64,000 bases of DNA from an uncultured Lachnospiraceae bacterium (lineage in GTDB: Bacteria > Bacillota > Clostridia > Lachnospirales > Lachnospiraceae). Where the stretch lies: assembly GCA_934317005.1 (NCBI GenBank), contig CAKREB010000016.1:1-64000 (forward strand). The letters are read 5' to 3'. The translations under genes were made by a program, and so were the position numbers. The first letter of the stretch is position 1. The number at the start of each line of letters is the position of its first letter. The notes beneath the pieces were generated by a model. That model ran no database searches, was not told the DNA's origin, and saw nothing but the letters and a program-made list of their open reading frames with translations. Below, piece after piece: positions 14,263 through 22,165 of the stretch.

Positions 14263-14919
14263 TTATTTTAAATACTTCGATCTATTTGTGCTCGTATTGA
14301 GATATAAATTTTTACCACCTTCAGTAACCGTTAATTTCGATTTTGCTTGTATCAGCTTCTTTTCAGATTTTTTAAATTTAGTTTTAGATACTTTTTTCGA
14401 ATTAATAAAATAACTCTTTTTTCCAATTTTATATGTATTAACATCTATCGATGCATACCATACTTGCTTTTCCTTGATTTTTTTCCCATTAAAGCATTGG
14501 TAACTACATACTATTCCATCTCGAGACATTTGATGAACAATAGTCCCTTTTTTATTAGAATAAAATGTAACACTCCATAGGGCATACGATTGCATATACT
14601 TTACTTTCCCATTAACAATACCGTAAACGGCAAGCTGACCAGATGCGTTAGATGCTCCATAATCATGAACCAACAATTCCGGGACACCATCTGCATTAAT
14701 ATCAAAAATACGAAATCGTATTCCGGAATCTGTTGTTTTTGAGCTCCGATAACTACTATTGTCACTCCATAATTTATGCGGATAACTTAAAAATTCATTA
14801 TACTTTTTTAAAGCCGCCGTTTTCTTAGATGCCGCCGTTCCTGTTTCAAAAAAAATACTTAAAATCATCGCTTGCATTAAAACAATTAAAATTCCTGTTT
14901 GCAAAATCTTCTTTTTCAT
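14263..14919 (-). CDS. Secreted protein with EF-hand/VCBS-like calcium motif, function unknown
   Basis: The 218-residue protein has a signal peptide (about 1-29, ending ETGTAAS). A central FDINADGVPELLV motif is typical of EF-hand or FG-GAP-like loops in secreted Firmicute proteins, followed by beta-rich sequence and a Lys-rich C-terminus. No catalytic motif is recognised. A strong GAGGAG ribosome binding site fixes the start. It lies between the two wall-hydrolase genes on the same strand and could be co-transcribed with the M23 gene, although a strong hairpin separates them. Confidence 0.7.
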   Translation of the reverse strand: MKKKILQTGILIVLMQAMILSIFFETGTAASKKTAALKKYNEFLSYPHKLWSDNSSYRSSKTTDSGIRFRIFDINADGVPELLVHDYGASNASGQLAVYGIVNGKVKYMQSYALWSVTFYSNKKGTIVHQMSRDGIVCSYQCFNGKKIKEKQVWYASIDVNTYKIGKKSYFINSKKVSKTKFKKSEKKLIQAKSKLTVTEGGKNLYLNTSTNRSKYLK

Positions 14920-14944
14920 GTTTACTTATCTCCTCTTTCTACGC

Positions 14945-14978
14945 AATTTATCCCCCCATCTTAATGGGAGGATAAATT
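14945..14978 (-). other. Strong 15-bp hairpin between the M23 gene and the next ORF
   Basis: Arms 14945-14959 and 14964-14978 are complementary except for one G.U pair, with the tetraloop CTTA. It sits 25 bp after the M23 stop codon and 25 bp before the start of the gene at 14263-14919 on the minus strand. There is no U tract after it, so it is more like an mRNA-stabilising or processing hairpin than a full terminator. Confidence 0.55.
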
Positions 14979-15003
14979 CATATATTCTTTTTTCTGTTAT
15001 TGA

Positions 15004-16038
15004 CTACTTTAATCCACCAATTACACTAGTTGGATCAATTCTGCTTCCATTTCTTCTTAATTCGAAATGAAGATGTACCCCGGATGCATTTCCCGTTTTA
15101 CCGATATATCCAATCACTTCACCCTTTCTAACATTTCTGCTTCCGCAAACATATACACCAGTGCTTCCGCTTCTGCGAACCGTTCTGCTACTGCTAATCA
15201 CCTGATTAACTCCCTCAAATTTATTCAAGTGGCAATACTTTGCTATATACCCTCCATTTGAGGAACGAAACTCAATGAAATTTCCATAGCTTGTTAAAAA
15301 CTTTATACCGGCATATGTTCTGTATGCCTGTTTGTAAGTAACTACACCATCTGCAATCGCATAAACCGGTGTTCCAAGTGATACACCTACATTAATGTCA
15401 TGATAACCATACCAGTTTCCATCGCTTGTTTTCTTGTTGAATCTGCGTCCTGACGGAACCGGTGCTGCCAATGAACCATTGTCCTGCGCAGGCTGTGCAG
15501 CCGGTGCCGGATTTACAATATTTGTCTGCTGTGGCATCAGATATGCATTGACATCAGATGTTGTTGCGAATCCATATTTATATCCGCCGGAAACAGGATA
15601 TTTAATCTGTGTGTAGCCACCTCTGGTTCCTAAGATCATAACACTGTCACCTGTTGCTACATATCCATAATAGCTGCCACCATCCCGACGATATGTGTTA
15701 AACTTTCCACGAGATGTGTAAGTATTTCCACCTGTTGCTGTCAAAATAGCTGAAGTTGGAATATAACCTGCCTTTAAGCCTCTTGATGTTGGATATGCTA
15801 CTTTGGAATAACTGCCCGTTACCAGATAAACATAACATTCATCAGAAGGATAAATCCAACCAATTCCATTACTTAAACCAGTATTGGAATATACCCTTGT
15901 ATTGTAGTTGTTGATAGTGTAACACTTCCTAGTCGCTGCGCTTGCTTTTTTCGGGCTTCCAAATACAGATAATACTCCCACCATCAATGCCATCACTAAA
16001 GTTGCTGTAAGTACCTTTCTCTTCATAAAATGTTTCAT
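15004..16038 (-). CDS. Secreted M23-family metallopeptidase with N-terminal SH3-like repeats
   Basis: A signal peptide (to ASAA) and two SH3-like segments near-identical to those of the CHAP protein are followed by a Pro/Ala linker. A LytM/M23 zinc peptidase domain follows: YHDINVG carries the first zinc-binding His and Asp, and HLHFEL the C-terminal His pair. It cleaves peptide cross-bridges of peptidoglycan. MKHF at 16038 is the start because AAAGGTGAT is correctly spaced; ATG 16047 overlaps it. The downstream half is unrelated to CHAP, so the two genes are paralogues by domain swap. Confidence 0.88.
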   Translation of the reverse strand: MKHFMKRKVLTATLVMALMVGVLSVFGSPKKASAATRKCYTINNYNTRVYSNTGLSNGIGWIYPSDECYVYLVTGSYSKVAYPTSRGLKAGYIPTSAILTATGGNTYTSRGKFNTYRRDGGSYYGYVATGDSVMILGTRGGYTQIKYPVSGGYKYGFATTSDVNAYLMPQQTNIVNPAPAAQPAQDNGSLAAPVPSGRRFNKKTSDGNWYGYHDINVGVSLGTPVYAIADGVVTYKQAYRTYAGIKFLTSYGNFIEFRSSNGGYIAKYCHLNKFEGVNQVISSSRTVRRSGSTGVYVCGSRNVRKGEVIGYIGKTGNASGVHLHFELRRNGSRIDPTSVIGGLK

Positions 16039-16099
16039 AAGAATCACCTTTCCTTTCTGTAGATTAAATGATTTCTTTTTTATTTTTTCTGCTGTGTAT

Positions 16100-16126
16100 C
16101 TTTAACTTGTACTTAGTGTAGCAAAT
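16100..16126 (-). promoter_or_regulatory. Shared upstream motif (M23 gene)
   Basis: TTTAACTTGTACTTAGTGTA matches the segment at 12820-12845 and 48998-49023. It is about 62 bp before the M23 start codon and may be bound by the LytTR regulator encoded at 9492. The flanking inverted repeat seen at the other two loci is not obvious here. Confidence 0.45.
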
Positions 16127-16210
16127 TTCTAATACACATTTGACATATTGTATTTTTTAACCACTCTTATGTCATAATCTACAAAAATTTCAGGGAATTA
16201 TGCAATTATT

Positions 16211-16720
16211 CTAATAATTCAAAAAGGCTAATGTTCCTATCCCAGCTCCTGATAACAATATGATCAGAATAACCAGTATAATTAACAGACAAAATTTTGA
16301 ACGGGCATAATTCTTTAAATTTACATTTTTTCCTGCCCCAAAAGCAAGAATTAATAAAACAATCCATCCAACGATTGGAACCGCAAATAAAATATCATAG
16401 GCAAAATATGTCCACATTCCCAACGGTCTGTAATCCAATCCAGGCTTATAGTCCGGAATCACCTGATTGATTGGCGGTGCCATATTTCCCATATATGCTG
16501 ATTGCATGTTAATGTTTTGATTTGCATATTGCTTCCCTTGCACATTAGCTCCATTATAATTCTGATTTTTCTGCGCATCCTTCTTAACTGTTTCACCCCA
16601 ATCTGAGCGATTCTGTGATGTTTTTTCCTCCGATGCTGTTGTTTTGCTTAATGGTTCTCCACACCCAATGCAAAATTTTGAACTTTCTGCATTATCTGTT
16701 CCACATTTTGTACATTTCAT
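16211..16720 (-). CDS. Zinc-ribbon membrane protein, last gene of the kinase island
   Basis: The 169-residue protein has an N-terminal double CxxC zinc ribbon (CTKCG ... CIGCG), a low-complexity Asn/Gln-rich linker (about 25-85) and two hydrophobic segments (YDILFAVPIVGWIVLLILAF and CLLIILVILIILLSGAGIG). No enzymatic motif is present. It follows the PASTA kinase by 38 bp and ends the long minus-strand gene series. It could be an adaptor that gathers soluble partners at the membrane; function is unknown. Confidence 0.72.
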   Translation of the reverse strand: MKCTKCGTDNAESSKFCIGCGEPLSKTTASEEKTSQNRSDWGETVKKDAQKNQNYNGANVQGKQYANQNINMQSAYMGNMAPPINQVIPDYKPGLDYRPLGMWTYFAYDILFAVPIVGWIVLLILAFGAGKNVNLKNYARSKFCLLIILVILIILLSGAGIGTLAFLNY

Positions 16721-16758
16721 CTTTCATTCTCTCCTTTACTAAAAAATTTATTGTTTTC

Positions 16759-18648
16759 CTATCCAAATGGATTTGGACGTTTGGTTGCTTTCGGCTGTAC
16801 CGTCTTCGGTGTAGCTGCCTTAGGCTGCGATCTCGCTGTAACTCTCGGCGTAACGTGTGGCTTCGGTGTTGGCTCTGCTACTACCGTTTCAGGACCAAGG
16901 CTGACCACAATTTTTATTGTTTTGTTCTTTTTTACTTTTCTTCCCACGGATAATGACTGACTCATCACCTCACCCCTTGCATAAATATTGCTATAGGTAT
17001 ATCTCTTAATCTGATATTTCAAGCCGCTTTTATGTATAATACGCATCGCAATTTCTTTTTGCTTTCCTAATACGGACGGTACGGTAACCAGTTTTTCCCC
17101 TTTGCTTACTTTAAGAATAATTTCCTTTTTAGTACCTTTTATATACTCCGTACCTTCCTTAATACTTTGTGAAATAACTCGTCCCTTTTTTGTTTTTTCA
17201 CTATATTCATTCTTAGTCACTATTTTTAATGTATTATCACCCATATTACGGATCAGTTTTTCTGCCTCGGTGCCAGTTTTTCCTATCAGCCGCACCATTT
17301 TTAATTTTTCTGCAGGTGCAGCTGTTTCCTCGTTTTTCGGAACTGCTGTTTCCTGCGGAGCGTTAGGAGCTGTCGTTGTTTCTGATGATACCTTCGCCTG
17401 CTTCTGCTCCTCTGTCTTTCCTTTTGGAAGGACTGCAGCACAGATTGCAGCGATCAATCCCAGCACCACAACTCCTGCTGCCAATTTTGCCTTTATATTA
17501 ACCTTATTCCAAACCTCTATAACCTGTTTTCCCTGTTGTTTGGCATAATTTTTTTTCGGTGTCGTTGTGTGATTCAAAACTCTTGCAATTTCTTGTTGAT
17601 TTTGTTCTAGTATATTTCCTGTTCTTAGTACATTCTCTAAATCAACCCCCGCTGCCGCACCTGTTCCTATTGTGGTATCTGATATCATCTCCAGCTTTTC
17701 TCCATAAAGCTCCTGATAGAGATACCCAATCGTTGAATACCGATCCTGATGACGTACTTTCATTCCTTTTAATAGTGCATTCTGCTGTCGTTTAGAAAAT
17801 GAAATTCCAAATTTTGAAAAATCCTGCAGTGTATCTTCTATCATTCTTGACAGGGATTCCGGAGGAGTTTCTCCTGTAATCATATAGTACATGGTTCCGC
17901 ATACTGCATACACATCCGTCCATGGTCCCTGTTCGCCATCCGAACGGTACTGTTCTTCCGGTGTATATCCTTTTTTCAGGAAAATGGTATAACTTTTTTC
18001 CGTATCATCCGAAATACGTGCTGCACCAAAATCAATTAATTTTACTTTTCCATCAACGGTAACCATAATATTATCCGGACTAATGTCACGATGAATCATT
18101 CCGGTTCGATGCATAGCAGCTAAAGACCGTAAAATAGGTTTCATCAAAATAAATACCTGCTCCGGTCGCATTTTCCCATGCTTTTTTACATATGCCTTTA
18201 AGGTGATTCCCCTAAGATACTCCATAATAATGTATGCCGTACCATTCGCATAGAAGAAATCATGAATAGAAACCACTCCGTTTAAATCATGAAATTTGGA
18301 AAGACTTTTTACTTCCTTAATACACCGATCCAATCCTTCTTTATATGCCTGCCCCGATTTTCCTTCATATACATATATAGCCGGGCCTTTCGAAGAATCT
18401 CTCAAAGCAACATTTGCCGGGAAATACTCCTTAATAGCTACTGGAAATTCCAGCACACTGTCCCATCCTATATAGGTAATTCCAAATCCTCCTTCTCCCA
18501 AAACTCTTCCCACTACATATCGGCTGTTCAACTGAGTATTGAGATTCAGACATCGCGGATTCACATGATACTCTTCTGGCGAAAACCCACATTTAGGACA
18601 CTTACCATCTTCGGCAATCAATTCCATACATCCTAAGCATCGTTTCAT
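16759..18648 (-). CDS. Zinc-ribbon Hanks-type Ser/Thr kinase with PASTA-like repeats
   Basis: The order is: zinc ribbon (CLGC ... CPKC, 4-20), kinase domain about 43-315 (GEGGFGITY loop, Lys73 in VAIKEYFP, HRDISPDN at 187-194, DFG 206-208, activation-loop Thr/Ser-rich YTPEEQY), juxtamembrane region, transmembrane helix about 389-407, then two PASTA-like extracellular repeats (about 455-595) and a Pro/Thr-rich tail. PASTA domains in PrkC/Stk1 kinases sense muropeptides or beta-lactams, so it may monitor the wall. All catalytic residues are present. ATG 18648 follows GGAGGTG; an upstream in-frame start at 18663 is unlikely. Confidence 0.9.
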   Translation of the reverse strand: MKRCLGCMELIAEDGKCPKCGFSPEEYHVNPRCLNLNTQLNSRYVVGRVLGEGGFGITYIGWDSVLEFPVAIKEYFPANVALRDSSKGPAIYVYEGKSGQAYKEGLDRCIKEVKSLSKFHDLNGVVSIHDFFYANGTAYIIMEYLRGITLKAYVKKHGKMRPEQVFILMKPILRSLAAMHRTGMIHRDISPDNIMVTVDGKVKLIDFGAARISDDTEKSYTIFLKKGYTPEEQYRSDGEQGPWTDVYAVCGTMYYMITGETPPESLSRMIEDTLQDFSKFGISFSKRQQNALLKGMKVRHQDRYSTIGYLYQELYGEKLEMISDTTIGTGAAAGVDLENVLRTGNILEQNQQEIARVLNHTTTPKKNYAKQQGKQVIEVWNKVNIKAKLAAGVVVLGLIAAICAAVLPKGKTEEQKQAKVSSETTTAPNAPQETAVPKNEETAAPAEKLKMVRLIGKTGTEAEKLIRNMGDNTLKIVTKNEYSEKTKKGRVISQSIKEGTEYIKGTKKEIILKVSKGEKLVTVPSVLGKQKEIAMRIIHKSGLKYQIKRYTYSNIYARGEVMSQSLSVGRKVKKNKTIKIVVSLGPETVVAEPTPKPHVTPRVTARSQPKAATPKTVQPKATKRPNPFG

Positions 18649-18688
18649 ATTGCACCTCCACATTTCTGACCTTTTTCTGCATCATGAT

Positions 18689-19411
18689 TTATTTTAACCA
18701 AACTGCAATTGCAGAATAATTATCCATGTTATAATGTCTCCCATTTTTTTCAACAATATGTTTCATTTTCTTAAGCCATGACCCTGGAGTCCATGCATGC
18801 TGCAAAGTTTTTTCCATCATCTCTTCTTCTATGTACTCCCAAAATCCATCTGTACATAGTAAAAACTGCTGTCTTTTCTGTCTTGGTATTTCATCAGACA
18901 ACTCATATGGTACATCCTCCCACTCCATCCCTACCGATGACAATAAACGGTTTCGGTCAGGATGATGCCGTATCTCATTTTGTTTCAGCATTCCAGCATC
19001 TACAAGCTTCTGTACCACACTATGATCAGAAGTCTGCATTTTTTGTTTCTTATCTTGAAAATAATATAACCGAGAATCGCCAATATGTCCCCATGCAAAG
19101 GACTTTTCACGTATTTGCAATAACACCAACGTTGTCATCATCCTATCGAAACATGTTTCTTCACTTTTCTTTTGACATACAGCCTTTTGCGCTTCCTGCA
19201 AATTCGCCGCAAGCGCAGATTGCAAATCCTTGTCGTAAGATGTTATATTTAATGCCGATATCGCCGTCTGAGACGCAATATCACCATGACCTTGTCCACC
19301 AAGACCATCTGCCACAGCAAACAAATATTCTTTGTCTTTTTGCAACAATTTTATACTGTCCTCATTGTATTCTCTATTTCCCTGACACGATAACGACGCA
19401 TATGTAACCAT
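18689..19411 (-). CDS. PP2C-family Ser/Thr phosphatase
   Basis: This 240-residue soluble PP2C has all metal-binding elements: REYNED near the N-terminus, VADGLGG, GHIGDSRLYYF, LCTDGFWE and MDNYSAIAV. It should reverse phosphorylation by the kinases of the island. It resembles the phosphatase at 45111-45920 (shared DGFWE and MDNYSAIAV) more than the one at 41083, so the first and near-last genes of the island are paralogues. ATG 19411 is chosen because AAGGAAGG is 7 nt upstream. It precedes the PASTA kinase by 40 bp, the usual phosphatase-kinase pairing. Confidence 0.9.
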   Translation of the reverse strand: MVTYASLSCQGNREYNEDSIKLLQKDKEYLFAVADGLGGQGHGDIASQTAISALNITSYDKDLQSALAANLQEAQKAVCQKKSEETCFDRMMTTLVLLQIREKSFAWGHIGDSRLYYFQDKKQKMQTSDHSVVQKLVDAGMLKQNEIRHHPDRNRLLSSVGMEWEDVPYELSDEIPRQKRQQFLLCTDGFWEYIEEEMMEKTLQHAWTPGSWLKKMKHIVEKNGRHYNMDNYSAIAVWLK

Positions 19412-19442
19412 AATCTTTCCTTCCTTCATGCTCCCAAACTTA

Positions 19443-20810
19443 TTATCCTTTGATTACCTTTGAAGTTGACCATTTACTATATACCTTTTTACCATTAATC
19501 TTTTCATAAGTTCTAATTCGCATATAAAAACCAATTCGCCTTAATTTCTTATTTGATGTTAATTTTACTGTCCTGCTTTTTACAATTTTTCCTGACAGAC
19601 CAGAATAGTTGTTCCATCTTTTCTGATCAGAATATCGATATTGTGTTTGATAGCCGCTTCCTTCTGTTTTTAGGAATATGATATTTAATCTATTTCCCTT
19701 GCGCATATACTTAATTGTTGGTTTTTCTATTGCACTGGATATTAACACTTTCTGAACCCGGGAATAATTTCCTGCCAAAATTTCCCCATCTAAAACTCCA
19801 AATGCTCTAATTTTATAATAGTATGTATTTCCTCTTTGTACTTTTCTGTCTATGTAATTCCCCATATTATTTGAAAGTTTCATCCGTGTTATTTCTTCAA
19901 AACCGCTTTTAGGCTTTTGTGACCGATACACAGCATATTCTGCTGCCCCCTCTACCTTCGGCCATGTCAATTTCACTATTGGTCCAAGTTTTCTCCCTGT
20001 TAAAGTTGTATTCTTAGTTGCCCTGCAACTAACACTATTTAAATGTGTAAGAATTTCTTTTTTTTGTTCTACCTGTTCATCTTTAGGCGAATCATATGTA
20101 ATTAATTCATCATTTGGATTCATTCCTGATACAGAAAAAACCACTTCCAGTGTCTCCCCACTTGAGGCAAAAATGCCACCTGTAGCTTCCGTATAATGTC
20201 GAAAAACATCAATACCCTTTTCTGTATTTACAATCGGAGTCTGTAAATCCGAACCCACCAAATATACATCTGGATTAATAATTTGATAACAAAATCTTTT
20301 AGGAGTAACATTATCTATTTTTTGTAACTGCCATATTCCATCCGTTATAGATGGATAAAAGCTTCTATCTCCTACTGACATTTTCAGTAATTGTATTTTA
20401 AATTCTTTTGTTGTTGAACCATTATATAAATTGGTATCTATGTACAATTTTTTAATTGTCCCTACCCACTTAGGCGAAATTTTACAAGAAATACTCACAT
20501 TTTTACTATTTCCCGTAATTATCTTGTTTCCTAAATCCTCTTGCACTGCTTCTACATTTGATCCATCTAAGCAATGAAGTTTCGCAACAAATTGTGCCAT
20601 GCTTCCTTTTGATCCATCTGAAAAATCTGTCTGAGATACTCTTTTTGACGGAAAAGTTTTTGCCAAAGCATTAAACTGCTCTTTCCCGCCAAAAGTTCCC
20701 CCAATTCCAAAGAACACAAATTCAGCTGCTACAAAGAAAGCAGCCAGACGTCTTCCATAATATTTTAACATATTCTTGTTTTTACCATGATACTTAAATA
20801 TTTTTCTCAT
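19443..20810 (-). CDS. Secreted/membrane-anchored fibronectin type III-like protein
   Basis: The 455-residue protein begins with a basic region and one hydrophobic segment (about 21-40), then an extracellular beta-rich part. An Fn3-like domain is visible at about 275-360 (VKLTWPKVEGAAEYAVYRS, then YYYKIRAFG), and a second Fn3-like unit is at the end. There is no catalytic motif. ATG 20810 follows GGAGAT; upstream in-frame starts lie within the end of the preceding FHA gene. It may be the extracellular ligand-contacting part of the system; this is inference. Confidence 0.72.
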   Translation of the reverse strand: MRKIFKYHGKNKNMLKYYGRRLAAFFVAAEFVFFGIGGTFGGKEQFNALAKTFPSKRVSQTDFSDGSKGSMAQFVAKLHCLDGSNVEAVQEDLGNKIITGNSKNVSISCKISPKWVGTIKKLYIDTNLYNGSTTKEFKIQLLKMSVGDRSFYPSITDGIWQLQKIDNVTPKRFCYQIINPDVYLVGSDLQTPIVNTEKGIDVFRHYTEATGGIFASSGETLEVVFSVSGMNPNDELITYDSPKDEQVEQKKEILTHLNSVSCRATKNTTLTGRKLGPIVKLTWPKVEGAAEYAVYRSQKPKSGFEEITRMKLSNNMGNYIDRKVQRGNTYYYKIRAFGVLDGEILAGNYSRVQKVLISSAIEKPTIKYMRKGNRLNIIFLKTEGSGYQTQYRYSDQKRWNNYSGLSGKIVKSRTVKLTSNKKLRRIGFYMRIRTYEKINGKKVYSKWSTSKVIKG

Positions 20811-20829
20811 ATGAATCTCCATTTCTGCT

Positions 20830-22149
20830 TTAACGCAATAATATGATTTCCTTTCCATCTGCCATCATCAATTTTGTCCCATGCGGTACAAAAAGTTTCT
20901 GTGAAGCCATAATCTTTGTATTTATAGAATGTCCTGATACTTGAACTCCATTCGCCGAATAACAGCTTACCAAATAGGCATCCTTTGAAATATTATATGC
21001 AACAGTACAATGCTTCCGACTGACTTTTGGATTTGAAAGAATCAACTGACATATATTGGGATCTCTTCCAATAGCAATCTGCTCTCCTGCATCTAAATCT
21101 ATCTCTGCTCCCTGCAGTGAGCCCCGTTTTCCAACAATGCCTGCTACAGATATTGGAGTTTGAATCTGTAAGTTACGTTCGATTTTCTGAAGTTGCTCAA
21201 ATTCTCCTATCGAATTAACTGACTGTATTTCCTGTTCGCCCCCTGTATTGCCTGCAATAGCATCTAACTCCTGCAATTCTCCCCAGTTAATTATTTGTTC
21301 TGGTTGCATGCCAGTTATTCTCTTCCCAAAAATCAGTCCACTCTGTAATCCTAAATTTTTGTCACTTAAATAACACCAAATCACCCAAAGAATCAGCAAA
21401 ACAGACAAAACTATAGAAAACGCAAAACCAGAACCATGCAGGCACCATAACACTTTGCGTATTATGCTCAGACGCGAAGAATCTGTCAGACTGCTAGACA
21501 CATATTTCCGTATTCCTTCTGAATTATCCGTCAATTTCTGCGCTACAACAAAGTGTACAACAATGACATAGCCAAAATTTACAATCCCCAGCAATACTGC
21601 CAGCATCTTTGACCAGTGAATCCGAAATTTCTCTCTATATTCCATAATAATCGACAACAAAACGATAATTACCAGCAAGAATAGACTCCATATATACACA
21701 CGATACCAGTTATATCCTTTTATAAAAGCTACCATTTCATCCTGCTGCAATACTTCTTCTACTGCTGCATCAGACATTGCTTGAAAGAACTCATTTTCTC
21801 CACTGACTTTTTTTGCTGTCTGTTTTACAATGCCTTCAACAGAATGTGTTGCTATGTAAAAGCTGCTAAACTTATATGGCACATTATATTTTTTTAACTG
21901 TGAGATTAATTTCTCCATCCCCTCCTTTACCGACTCTGTATCCCTGTCGATCCGCGACTGTGCATCTTCCTGACTGTCACTTCCAATCACATCCATATAT
22001 TGCTGTATATTATCTTTTGCAACATTTGCATACGCCTTTGACTGTTTCGATGCATCCAGTGCATAGCGTGGCATAAACATGCTATATAAAAACAATATGA
22101 CAATAACTAAACCTACGACTGCCTGTTGTAATGTCATTTTCTTTTTCAT
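20830..22149 (-). CDS. Multi-pass membrane protein with C-terminal FHA domain
   Basis: An N-terminal helix (about 8-26), an extracellular loop of about 120 residues, three further membrane helices (about 150-168, 182-205, 245-267) and a cytoplasmic FHA domain in the last 95 residues (IAIGRDPNICQLILSNPKVSR, then KHCTV, then SANGVQVSG). FHA domains bind phosphothreonine; the GR, SRKH and NG positions are conserved. The N-terminal MFMPRYALDAS-like segment recurs in the FHA protein at 26699 (MPRMEISGE), so these two are paralogues. It ends 19 bp before the Fn3-like gene. Confidence 0.82.
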   Translation of the reverse strand: MKKKMTLQQAVVGLVIVILFLYSMFMPRYALDASKQSKAYANVAKDNIQQYMDVIGSDSQEDAQSRIDRDTESVKEGMEKLISQLKKYNVPYKFSSFYIATHSVEGIVKQTAKKVSGENEFFQAMSDAAVEEVLQQDEMVAFIKGYNWYRVYIWSLFLLVIIVLLSIIMEYREKFRIHWSKMLAVLLGIVNFGYVIVVHFVVAQKLTDNSEGIRKYVSSSLTDSSRLSIIRKVLWCLHGSGFAFSIVLSVLLILWVIWCYLSDKNLGLQSGLIFGKRITGMQPEQIINWGELQELDAIAGNTGGEQEIQSVNSIGEFEQLQKIERNLQIQTPISVAGIVGKRGSLQGAEIDLDAGEQIAIGRDPNICQLILSNPKVSRKHCTVAYNISKDAYLVSCYSANGVQVSGHSINTKIMASQKLFVPHGTKLMMADGKEIILLR

Positions 22150-22165
22150 TTCGCCACTCCTTCCT

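Noticed and set aside
16203..16219. AATTATT/AATAATT inverted repeat as terminator of the kinase island
   Set aside because: Stem is only seven A-T pairs, overlaps the stop region of the last gene and lacks a proper U tract.
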